Shown piece by piece: positions 7,844 through 14,424 of a DNA stretch of 33,200 nucleotides (position 1 is its first letter; every line of letters begins with the position of its first letter). The notes below the pieces were generated by a model that worked only from the letters and a program-made list of their open reading frames with translations, had not been told where the DNA came from and did no database searches. Origin of the DNA: Bacteroidota bacterium (GTDB taxonomy: Bacteria > Bacteroidota > Bacteroidia > Bacteroidales > UBA7960). Made by a program: the position numbers and the translations under genes. Location of the stretch: the NCBI GenBank assembly GCA_007693555.1, contig REDJ01000073.1, positions 1 through 33,200 of the forward strand. Reading direction: 5' to 3'.

Positions 7844-9688
7844 ATGAATTTTTTAAAGCAAAATTTAAAACAGAGAACAGCGGTATTGTTTACAAGCATT
7901 ACTTTGCTGAGTATGGGATTTTTATTTCAATCCTGCGACAAAGATGATGATGACAAGCAATTAGGAGCAAGGCCAAGCATAACCCTGAGTGCAACTCAGG
8001 CATTCAACTCAATTGGTAACCAGGCAATTACCCAATTAACTATCAATGCTCCGGAAGGTTTGGTTCAAATCAATGTGCTGAAAAACGGAGTTCCTTTTGC
8101 ATCAGAACAAATCTCAGGAAGACCCACCACATATGAATGGGAATACTCCTACACGGTTGATGAACCCATTGGTTCAGTCATCAACCTGACATTTACAGCT
8201 GTTGATACTGAGGAAAGAGCATCTGAACCTGTGTTTTTTGAAATCCGGGTCACAGCAAAACCCATCAGGGAGATTGCTGCCGGTAATCTATTGGGGGATC
8301 ATGTATGGTATGCTGATACTATATATCGTATTAATGGTTTTGTAAGGGTTGGTAAAGATGAATTACAAGGTGACGGAACATTTACCCAGGAATTTGGAAC
8401 ACTTACCATAGAACCAGGTACATTGATTATTGGTGATAAAGAATCCAAAGGCACTCTAATTGTGCAGCGTGGGAGCAAAATATTTGCAGATGGAACAAGA
8501 GAAAACCCCATTGTAATGACTTCTGAGGCTCCGGTTGGACAAAGACTTCCCGGTGACTGGGGTGGTCTTGTAGTATGCGGACGTGTTGTAAACAACCAGG
8601 GACCCAACATTGAGTTGGAAGGCGGATATGGTGGATATCATGGAGGTAGCGCAGCGCTGGATGATGTAAATGAATCATCGGGAGTCATCAGGTTTGTTCG
8701 CATTGAGTATGCCGGTATTCCCATCAACCCAAATGAAGAGGTGAATACCCTTACCATGGGTAGTGTAGGAAAAGGAACCGTAATTGAATATGTGATGGCT
8801 TCTTATGGTCTGGACGATGCTTTTGAATGGTTCGGCGGTTCTGTAAACAGTAAATACCTCATTGCCTATCATAACCTTGATGATGACTGGGACGTAGACT
8901 TTGGTTTCCAGGGATATATTCAGTTTGGATTGTCAATCAGAGGTGCAAACCTGGCCGACCAGTCAGGTTCCAATGGATTTGAAGTGGATAATAATGGCCA
9001 GGGAACTGATGCAGAGCCATTTACTGCAGCCCGGTTTGCAAATATTACCAATATAGGGCCAAAAAAGACACGCGAAACGGCTATCAATACTAACTTCCAG
9101 CATGCTGCCCAGCTCAGAAGAAACAGTATGCTCCGTATTTACAACTCTTTCATGACCGGCTATCCAACCGGTGTTTATATTGATGATGCCAGAGGTAATT
9201 CAAGTGCCCATGCACTCAATGATGACCTCAGGCTGAGAAATGTTATCCTGGCCGGTATTGAAGGTTGGGGAGGTAATGGATATGGAGGTGTCTACGACCC
9301 TGCTTTGGAAGGTGTTGTAGATGGCCTGCCATTTCTTGATGAAAACGGTGATCCCAGAGGAAACCATCCCAATGCTCCAAGAGGTGTTTCACTCAAACAG
9401 GACGAAAGTGATGTTTTCAATGTAGTCAATTGGTTTAATACTCCCGAATATGGTAATATCAGGCTGGCCAAATGGCAGGATGCCGGAATTGATCCAACAA
9501 TATTTGACGTAGTTGAAAAGCCGGGTGTATTGCCTTTGCCGGGTTCCATATTACTTAATTCAGCCCGTTGGGATAATGTGCCAGAGGCTGATCAGTTTGA
9601 ACAGGTTCCATTTATTGGGGCATTTGGTTCGGAAGACTGGACAGAAGGCTGGGCAGAATGGCTGCCGGGTATCCAGGTATATTTTTAA
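7844..9688 (+). CDS. Large, probably surface-exposed lipoprotein paired with the TonB receptor
   Basis: A 614-residue protein. A hydrophobic signal ends in the lipobox FLFQSC, so C31 would be lipidated. The following DKDDDD resembles the acidic lipoprotein export signal that sends Bacteroidota lipoproteins to the cell surface. Residues about 40-130 look like an Ig-like beta-sandwich. The rest is Gly/Asn/Asp-rich with repeating short beta segments (for example GTLIVQRGSKIFADGTRENPIVMTS), suggesting a right-handed beta-helix; DDAFEWFGGSVNSKYL and DDDWDVDFGF are prominent acidic motifs that could bind cations. I recall similar proteins in Bacteroidota without reliable function. It is divergent from the TonB receptor and shares the Pho-like control, so I infer that it captures or processes the receptor ligand. 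Confidence 0.8.
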   Translation: MNFLKQNLKQRTAVLFTSITLLSMGFLFQSCDKDDDDKQLGARPSITLSATQAFNSIGNQAITQLTINAPEGLVQINVLKNGVPFASEQISGRPTTYEWEYSYTVDEPIGSVINLTFTAVDTEERASEPVFFEIRVTAKPIREIAAGNLLGDHVWYADTIYRINGFVRVGKDELQGDGTFTQEFGTLTIEPGTLIIGDKESKGTLIVQRGSKIFADGTRENPIVMTSEAPVGQRLPGDWGGLVVCGRVVNNQGPNIELEGGYGGYHGGSAALDDVNESSGVIRFVRIEYAGIPINPNEEVNTLTMGSVGKGTVIEYVMASYGLDDAFEWFGGSVNSKYLIAYHNLDDDWDVDFGFQGYIQFGLSIRGANLADQSGSNGFEVDNNGQGTDAEPFTAARFANITNIGPKKTRETAINTNFQHAAQLRRNSMLRIYNSFMTGYPTGVYIDDARGNSSAHALNDDLRLRNVILAGIEGWGGNGYGGVYDPALEGVVDGLPFLDENGDPRGNHPNAPRGVSLKQDESDVFNVVNWFNTPEYGNIRLAKWQDAGIDPTIFDVVEKPGVLPLPGSILLNSARWDNVPEADQFEQVPFIGAFGSEDWTEGWAEWLPGIQVYF

Positions 9689-9712
9689 CAATAAAATAAC
9701 CACAAAAACCAA

Positions 9713-9750
9713 CAAAGTGAGGATATGCTTAAAAAGCGCTCCTCACTTTG
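9713..9750 (+). terminator. Hairpin after the lipoprotein gene
   Basis: CAAAGTGAGGA (9713-9723) pairs perfectly with TCCTCACTTTG (9740-9750), an 11-bp stem with a 16-nt loop, 24 nt after the stop codon. It lacks a proper T tract, so it may stabilise the 3' end or terminate weakly, leaving some read-through into the gene at 9813. Confidence 0.6.
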
Positions 9751-9812
9751 ATTAATTATAGCCGTATGCATTCGCAATCTAAAAGATTTTTACAGCTTAA
9801 CCCAGAGATATC

Positions 9813-10394
9813 ATGACTCAAAAATCAGCAAAACGATTTACAATTACAATTGTACTTGTTATTGTTATTTCATCAGTAGGATTCTTTATTTTGTTTCCTC
9901 CAAAAGACAGATTTCATATCGACAGGTATATTCCTAAAGAAGAGCAGGATACCTTATTGGTTAATATTGTTACCTTAATGGGCGTAAAACCCCGCAATAC
10001 CAATTATATAACCCGTCATGAACCCCGGTACAGAAACTTTTATATTCAGCAGGCACGTGACTTTTACATATATCGCTATTACGTTGATGAAAACGAACTG
10101 CATTACTTCTACATTATAAGACCTGCTCGTCATCCATTTGGTAATCGCAGGGCGATTGGTGGAAAATACAGGCTGGGTGTAAATCTTGAATTGCAAAATT
10201 ATCAGGAGGTTTTTGTCACCCAGATCCTTCAAGAAGAGTATCTGAGAGAGATTGCAGATGATTTATTTATTGCCCTTACAGAAGGTAATATTGAAAAATA
10301 TCTGGATAACCGTTTGATCATAGAATGGCCGGATGACAGGTTGAAATACGATAAAGAGAAACAAGAGTGGCGTTATGATGTTAAAGTTAATTAA
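9813..10394 (+). CDS. Uncharacterised membrane-anchored protein
   Basis: A 193-residue protein that I do not recognise. Residues about 10-30 form one hydrophobic segment after a short basic N-terminus, suggesting an inner-membrane anchor with the rest in the periplasm. The remainder is rich in Tyr, Arg and Glu, with an aromatic run (FYIYRYYVDENELHYFYII), and shows no catalytic motif. It follows the lipoprotein gene on the same strand, 124 bp on and beyond a hairpin. I see no TAnnTTTG promoter in the gap, so partial co-transcription with the uptake lipoprotein is possible. Function unknown. Confidence 0.7.
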   Translation: MTQKSAKRFTITIVLVIVISSVGFFILFPPKDRFHIDRYIPKEEQDTLLVNIVTLMGVKPRNTNYITRHEPRYRNFYIQQARDFYIYRYYVDENELHYFYIIRPARHPFGNRRAIGGKYRLGVNLELQNYQEVFVTQILQEEYLREIADDLFIALTEGNIEKYLDNRLIIEWPDDRLKYDKEKQEWRYDVKVN

Positions 10395-10444
10395 TCTCAC
10401 ACCTTTCGAATTTTTACAACTTTCGCATCACATTTTTCATTAGA

Positions 10445-10466
10445 TTTGAAACTGTATAGTTTCAAA
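10445..10466. promoter_or_regulatory. Perfect inverted repeat upstream of the MORN-repeat gene
   Basis: TTTGAAACT (10445-10453) and AGTTTCAAA (10458-10466) flank a 4-nt spacer, about 90 bp before the next start codon. It could be an operator for a dimeric regulator or a weak terminator of the preceding gene. No T tract follows on the plus strand. Confidence 0.4.
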
Positions 10467-10556
10467 AACAGTATAATTACGGTAAGGAATTGAAATATAT
10501 TTATTCAATTTTGTAAAGGAACCTCACAAAAAATACATATTTAATACCATTTTGAC

Positions 10557-11021
10557 ATGAAAAAGATTTTCAGCTTCCTGTTTAGTATCCTTGTTTTTGC
10601 GATGACTTACGGACAGGAGATCAGTAAAGGAGAAGACGGATTTTTTTATGGACCGGATAATAAGTTATTCACGGGGAAATACACTGAATATTACCCGGAT
10701 GGGAAATTAAAAACGGAGATGCAAATCTCAAACGGCCAAATTGATGGTGAAGTGAAGATTTTTTATAATTGCGGGCAGCAGAATGAATTACGCTCCTACA
10801 GAGCAGGACAAATGCACGGAATATGGATCACATGGAACGAAAAGGGACAAAAAACAGCCCAGGCTGAGTATCAAAATGGACTTAAACATGGAAAATGGTA
10901 TGTGTGGGATGAACAGGGAGTTTTATTGTATGATATGACTTATAACATGGGAAACCGGAGTGGAACATGGAAAATGTATGACCATACAGGTAAACTACTC
11001 AATGAAAAGGATTTTGATTAA
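10557..11021 (+). CDS. Secreted MORN-repeat (YwqK-like) protein
   Basis: A 154-residue protein with a signal peptide (cleavage likely near residue 19, after TYG) and four to five MORN-type repeats of about 22 residues (YYPDGKLKTE, HGIWITWNEKGQK, HGKWYVWDEQGVL, SGTWKMYDHTGKL). Databases often call this family a YwqK antitoxin. No toxin gene is adjacent here, so that label should not be taken as evidence for a toxin-antitoxin pair. Such repeats form curved beta-sheets that bind proteins or membranes. It is a stand-alone gene in the periplasm or outer membrane; the role is unknown. Confidence 0.8.
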   Translation: MKKIFSFLFSILVFAMTYGQEISKGEDGFFYGPDNKLFTGKYTEYYPDGKLKTEMQISNGQIDGEVKIFYNCGQQNELRSYRAGQMHGIWITWNEKGQKTAQAEYQNGLKHGKWYVWDEQGVLLYDMTYNMGNRSGTWKMYDHTGKLLNEKDFD

Positions 11022-11022
11022 T

Positions 11023-11041
11023 AAAAAAACCCCAGCCGGGG
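11023..11041 (-). terminator. Short GC hairpin with T tract, minus strand
   Basis: CCCC (11030-11033) pairs with GGGG (11038-11041) across AGCC. On the minus strand it is followed by seven T (11029-11023). It lies between convergent genes, about 100 nt past the stop of the gene at 11140-11493. The stem is short, so the call is tentative. Confidence 0.5.
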
Positions 11042-11139
11042 AAGACTGAGGATTTGGATAAGTATTGGGTTTGTGGAGGGGCTTGTTCAGGAAACTATCC
11101 CGGTTTTTATTTCCGTTAATTTTTTCTGCAATAATTTTT

Positions 11140-11493
11140 TTATTTGGTAATCTTATCAAGTTTCACTTTAATCTCTTTCTGATCTTCAATAATATCGGAG
11201 TTTATCGTCAGAAAAGTGCTTTCATAAGAAATGAAAGATGCCGAAAGCGTGTAATCCCCAGATGTTAACCCGTTAATTACAAATTTTCCATCAAAATCCG
11301 AATAGGCATGAGTGTCGGTTTCTTCCAATATAACCTTTACTCCTGCAAGAGCTTCACCGGTAGAAGTATCCAGTACCATACCGCTTACACTGAATGTGAA
11401 TTCTGCTTCTTTTGCTGATTCTTTTATATTACCGCTATAACCAGCAACAGAAATCATAAAAAATGCCGTAAACAATAAAATTGATTTTTTCAT
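11140..11493 (-). CDS. Small secreted carboxypeptidase-regulatory-like domain protein
   Basis: A 117-residue protein: signal peptide (about residues 1-20) and a single regulatory-like beta-sandwich (about 33-112, with SGMVLDTSTGEALAGVKVI and GDYTLSASFISYES). This is the fold found at the N-terminus of Bacteroidota TonB receptors; the receptor at 4620-7484 has a matching RASFISYE segment. Here it stands alone with no plug or barrel. It is complete and not obviously a broken receptor: start, stop and domain end all fit. It may be a free periplasmic accessory domain. Its first codons and upstream bases resemble those of the S9 peptidase gene at 14425-17034. Confidence 0.8.
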   Translation of the reverse strand: MKKSILLFTAFFMISVAGYSGNIKESAKEAEFTFSVSGMVLDTSTGEALAGVKVILEETDTHAYSDFDGKFVINGLTSGDYTLSASFISYESTFLTINSDIIEDQKEIKVKLDKITK

Positions 11494-11912
11494 CTTTATA
11501 ATGTTTTATTTAAAAACAATCGGTTTCAATTGATACTTTATCAGGTAAAAGGAATAGAAAAAGTTAAAACCTCATCTCGGACTGAGACATTACAAATGTA
11601 ATTGAGTATTATTAGCTATTTATTAAATTCATGTAATCAAAATATTAAGTTTGTGTTAAGAAAAATCATTAGTAATTACCATTTATTCTTTGCAGGCTCA
11701 ACATTCTTATTATTATTTACTCTTCATATTTTTGAGAATACAAGGAACTCCTGTTTCTATTTTTTTTTTAGCCTATTTATATTCACTATAAATTGACATG
11801 TTTTTAGTAGTTTATTGCAATGTTTTAAAAAAGCGATTAAAAAAATATATAAATTGCACCGTTGCTTAAAGTAACTGAATCTCTGAACTATAAATTTTTA
11901 AAATATTTGAAC
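11494..11912. other. AT-rich intergenic region (419 bp), no convincing gene
   Basis: This divergent gap lies between the small regulatory-domain gene and the cytochrome cluster. It contains a long T run near 11760, the short palindrome ATTACAAATGTAAT near 11590 and no clear TAnnTTTG promoter on either strand. A 64-codon frame at 11602-11796 is low-complexity and looks spurious. Confidence 0.5.
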
Positions 11913-12299
11913 ATGCTAAAGTCAATTGATAAACTGGGGGCAGGGTTGTCATTTTTAATTGTATTCTCTTTGTTATGCTTTGCTTCCTGCTCATCCGATA
12001 ATGAAGAAGATCTTTTTGGAGATGATATTTGCGATACAACGGATGTGAGTTATGCAGAATTTATTGCACCTACCATGCAAACATATTGCAATTCGTGTCA
12101 TGGCACTGTGGCACCTTCGGCCGGTATAGTAACAGCAACCTATGAAGGTCTCCGGGTAGTTGCCCTTGATGGCCGTCTTGTTGGCAGCATAAATCATGAA
12201 CCCGGGTATTCTCCCATGCCCCAGGGCCAGCCAATACTGCAGGAGTGTATCAGATTGAAAATACAGGCCTGGGTGCAGGATGGAGCAGAGGATAATTGA
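11913..12299 (+). CDS. Cytochrome c-type lipoprotein
   Basis: A 128-residue lipoprotein: signal peptide with lipobox CFASC (C26), then SSDNEED, an acidic stretch like the Bacteroidota surface-export signal. The heme-attachment motif is CNSCH (C59, C62, H63). M102 in YSPMPQG is the probable distal ligand, and the IQAWVQDGAED end matches the final helix of small cytochrome c domains. C40 and C112 could form a disulfide. I chose the ATG at 11913 because the upstream TTG at 11862 would put 17 residues before an ideal signal peptide. It leads a same-strand cluster with an OB-fold protein, YceI and a DUF5777-like barrel (gaps of 49-55 bp), suggesting an envelope electron-transfer role. The electron partner is unknown. 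Confidence 0.85.
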   Translation: MLKSIDKLGAGLSFLIVFSLLCFASCSSDNEEDLFGDDICDTTDVSYAEFIAPTMQTYCNSCHGTVAPSAGIVTATYEGLRVVALDGRLVGSINHEPGYSPMPQGQPILQECIRLKIQAWVQDGAEDN

Positions 12300-12354
12300 T
12301 TTTTATGTCAATTATCGTTACCTTGCAGTTTTATAGGAATTAAAAGTTGCAGTT

Positions 12355-12786
12355 ATGAAAACATGGCTTAAATGGTTGGCAGCTGTTGCGGTTCTTGGTT
12401 TGGTAGCCGCGGTTTTGGTTTACTGGTTTGTATACAATAAACCACACAGAGATTATGAAAAGGCTTCTCCGGAATTTGAACTCACCGCAGAAGAATTGTA
12501 CCTGGCATTCATTGATAATCGTAATGAAGCTGAGTCAAAATATAACGGCAGAGTCTTGCAAATCACAGGGCAGATTTCCGATATTGAAGAGATTGAAGAT
12601 ATGGTAATTGTCGTGTTTTCTTTTTCTGAAGGATTATTTGGCGATGAAGGTGTCAGATGTACAATGCTTGAAAACCATTCTGAAAAAGCACTAAGCTTGC
12701 AACCGGGCGATGAAGTTTTGATAAAAGGCTTTTGTACAGGTTTCTCTGGCAGCGATGTCATTCTGGAGTTTTGTTCCTTTCCCTGA
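12355..12786 (+). CDS. Membrane-anchored OB-fold (tRNA_anti-like) protein
   Basis: A 143-residue protein with one N-terminal membrane helix (about residues 7-27) and a soluble domain whose pattern (LYLAFIDNRNEAESKYNGRVLQITGQI ... GDEVLIKGFCTGF) fits the tRNA_anti-like OB-fold family of Bacteroidota. Despite that name the domain here faces the periplasm and nucleic acid binding is unlikely. C-terminal Cys residues (GFCTGF and FCSFP) could pair. It sits in tandem between the cytochrome lipoprotein and YceI, so a shared envelope function is inferred; the exact role is unknown. Confidence 0.75.
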   Translation: MKTWLKWLAAVAVLGLVAAVLVYWFVYNKPHRDYEKASPEFELTAEELYLAFIDNRNEAESKYNGRVLQITGQISDIEEIEDMVIVVFSFSEGLFGDEGVRCTMLENHSEKALSLQPGDEVLIKGFCTGFSGSDVILEFCSFP

Positions 12787-12839
12787 AAATCCCGGGAATA
12801 CGGTTGGTTTTCTTTTATTCATTTTTTAAACCCAGGTAC

Positions 12840-13391
12840 ATGAAAAATTACTTATTAATCATACTGACATGTGTGTTGTTTTTTGTTTTTGAGGCAACCA
12901 GCCAAACCTACATAACTCGCAACGGAACAATCAGATTCTTCTCGGAAGCTCCCCTTGAAAATATTGAAGCTGTTAACCGGCAGGTTAGCAGTGCTTTGGA
13001 TGCCGAAACGGGGGAATTTGTTTTTCGTGTTGTTATGCGCTCTTTTTCTTTCGAGAAAGCATTGATGCAACAGCACTTCAATGATAATTTCGTGGAATCT
13101 CACAAGTATCCGAACGCAACATTCCAGGGACAGATTCTTGACATTGGTGAAATTGATTTTAATAGTGACGGAGAATATGAGGTTACCGTAGAAGGTGACC
13201 TTACCATGAAAGATGTAACCCGCTTTATTAGTGAAAAGGGAACCTTACGTATCAGCGGTGACAATGTTATTGGTGAAAGTGTTTTCATTATCCGGCCAGA
13301 AGATTATAATATATCAATTCCTTCGCGATATGCCCGTAACATTGCACCGGAGATAGAAGTTACAGTAAGTGTAAATCTCACACGCCGTTAA
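12840..13391 (+). CDS. YceI-family secreted protein
   Basis: A 184-residue protein with a signal peptide (about residues 1-20, ending ATSQ) and a YceI-type lipocalin-like barrel: NGTIRFFSEAPLENIEA at the start, FEKALMQQHFNDNFVESHKYPNATF in the middle and GDLTMKDVTR near residue 120. YceI proteins bind long isoprenoids or similar lipids in the periplasm. The ATG at 12840 gives an ideal signal peptide; an upstream TTG at 12732 lies inside the previous gene and is rejected. Third gene of the cytochrome-OB-YceI-barrel cluster, so it may carry a quinone or lipid for the cytochrome, which is inference. Confidence 0.88.
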   Translation: MKNYLLIILTCVLFFVFEATSQTYITRNGTIRFFSEAPLENIEAVNRQVSSALDAETGEFVFRVVMRSFSFEKALMQQHFNDNFVESHKYPNATFQGQILDIGEIDFNSDGEYEVTVEGDLTMKDVTRFISEKGTLRISGDNVIGESVFIIRPEDYNISIPSRYARNIAPEIEVTVSVNLTRR

Positions 13392-13440
13392 AGTTTTTTA
13401 ATGAAAAATCCATAAGATTCACTCCAAAAATTATTAAAAG

Positions 13441-14322
13441 ATGAAGAGCCGCTATATCCTTTTGGTCCTTTTTATGGCTTTTTTCATGCCAGGTAAACTT
13501 GATGCACAAGGTTTGCTTGATATGCTTGAAGAGGATGCTGAAGAACCACAGCAGGATTTTACCACCAATACATTTTTAACAACCCGAATAATCAATGGGC
13601 AGTCTGTAGAGAATCCCTTTCCGGGTGATTTGATTTTTATTATCTCTCATCATTTCGGACGGCTCAATCAAGGTGCATATGATTTCTGGGGTCTTGACCA
13701 GGCAACCATCAGGCTGGGTTTTGAATATGGTATAAATGATCGTATGGCTGTTTCAATTGGGCGCAGCAGTTATGAAAAAACCTATGACGGTTTTGTAAAG
13801 TACAAATTATTGCGTCAGCAAAGCGGAATAAAAAATATCCCGGTAACTGTTTCTTGGTTTTCAGGAGCTTACATCAGAAGCCAAAGGTGGGCATTTTCCG
13901 ATAGAGATTATACTTTTACCCACCGTGTAAGCTATGCTCATCAGCTGCTGATTGCAAGAAAGTTTTCCAGGAACCTTAGTATTCAACTCACCCCGGCATG
14001 GGTGCACAGAAATCTTGTTGAATTCAGAGATGACCCCAATGACTTTTTTGTATTAGGTGCCGGTGGGCGAATGGCACTTACAAACTGGGTTACTCTAAAT
14101 GCTGAGTATTTTTACAGACTAAATACACAGTACTCTGAGGATTTCTTTAACACTTTCTCAGTAGGATTTGACTTTGATACCGGAGGACATGTATTTCAAC
14201 TTCATTTTACCAATGCCCAGCCCATGTTCGAACCCGGTTTCCTCACTGAAACAAGAGGTAACTGGCTTGAAGGGGATATTTATTTTGGGTTTAATATCAA
14301 AAGGGTTTTCACATTGAGATAA
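13441..14322 (+). CDS. DUF5777-like outer-membrane beta-barrel protein
   Basis: A 293-residue protein with a signal peptide (about 1-22, ending DAQ), a short acidic linker and about 12 amphipathic beta segments with alternating aromatic residues (for example RMAVSIGRSSYEKTYDGFVKYKL and WVTLNAEYFYRLN). Pattern and length match the DUF5777 family that I recall next to YceI and cytochrome genes in Bacteroidota. The barrel is likely small and in the outer membrane. It is the last gene of the cluster, 49 bp after YceI, and is followed by a hairpin. No ligand or function is known to me. Confidence 0.75.
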   Translation: MKSRYILLVLFMAFFMPGKLDAQGLLDMLEEDAEEPQQDFTTNTFLTTRIINGQSVENPFPGDLIFIISHHFGRLNQGAYDFWGLDQATIRLGFEYGINDRMAVSIGRSSYEKTYDGFVKYKLLRQQSGIKNIPVTVSWFSGAYIRSQRWAFSDRDYTFTHRVSYAHQLLIARKFSRNLSIQLTPAWVHRNLVEFRDDPNDFFVLGAGGRMALTNWVTLNAEYFYRLNTQYSEDFFNTFSVGFDFDTGGHVFQLHFTNAQPMFEPGFLTETRGNWLEGDIYFGFNIKRVFTLR

Positions 14323-14368
14323 AAAACGAAAATCAGGCTCTCATGTTTAATAGAGAAACCTGATTTTC
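14321..14368. terminator. Hairpin between convergent genes
   Basis: GAAAATCAGG (14328-14337) pairs perfectly with CCTGATTTTC (14359-14368). On the minus strand the stem is followed by a T run (14326-14321), so it should mainly end the S9 peptidase transcript, and probably the plus-strand cluster too. Confidence 0.7.
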
Positions 14369-14424
14369 AGATTAGTATAGAGAAAAAAGCTTCCTTACGT
14401 CATCTCATAGCTTTCTGTAATTTA

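Noticed and set aside
4620-9688. SusCD-type polysaccharide utilisation locus
   Set aside because: The lipoprotein has no SusD-like TPR helices and no glycoside hydrolase is present.
10557-11021. Toxin-antitoxin system suggested by the YwqK-like fold
   Set aside because: No toxin gene is adjacent, and the protein has a signal peptide.
11602-11796. 64-codon open frame on the plus strand
   Set aside because: Low-complexity Phe/Leu/Ile/Asn composition from an AT-rich gap, no promoter or domain, and no second small gene nearby.
11862-11912. TTG-initiated extension of the cytochrome lipoprotein
   Set aside because: The ATG at 11913 gives a normal lipoprotein signal.
12732-12839. TTG-initiated extension of the YceI gene
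   Set aside because: It overlaps the previous gene and would bury the signal peptide 36 residues from the N-terminus.
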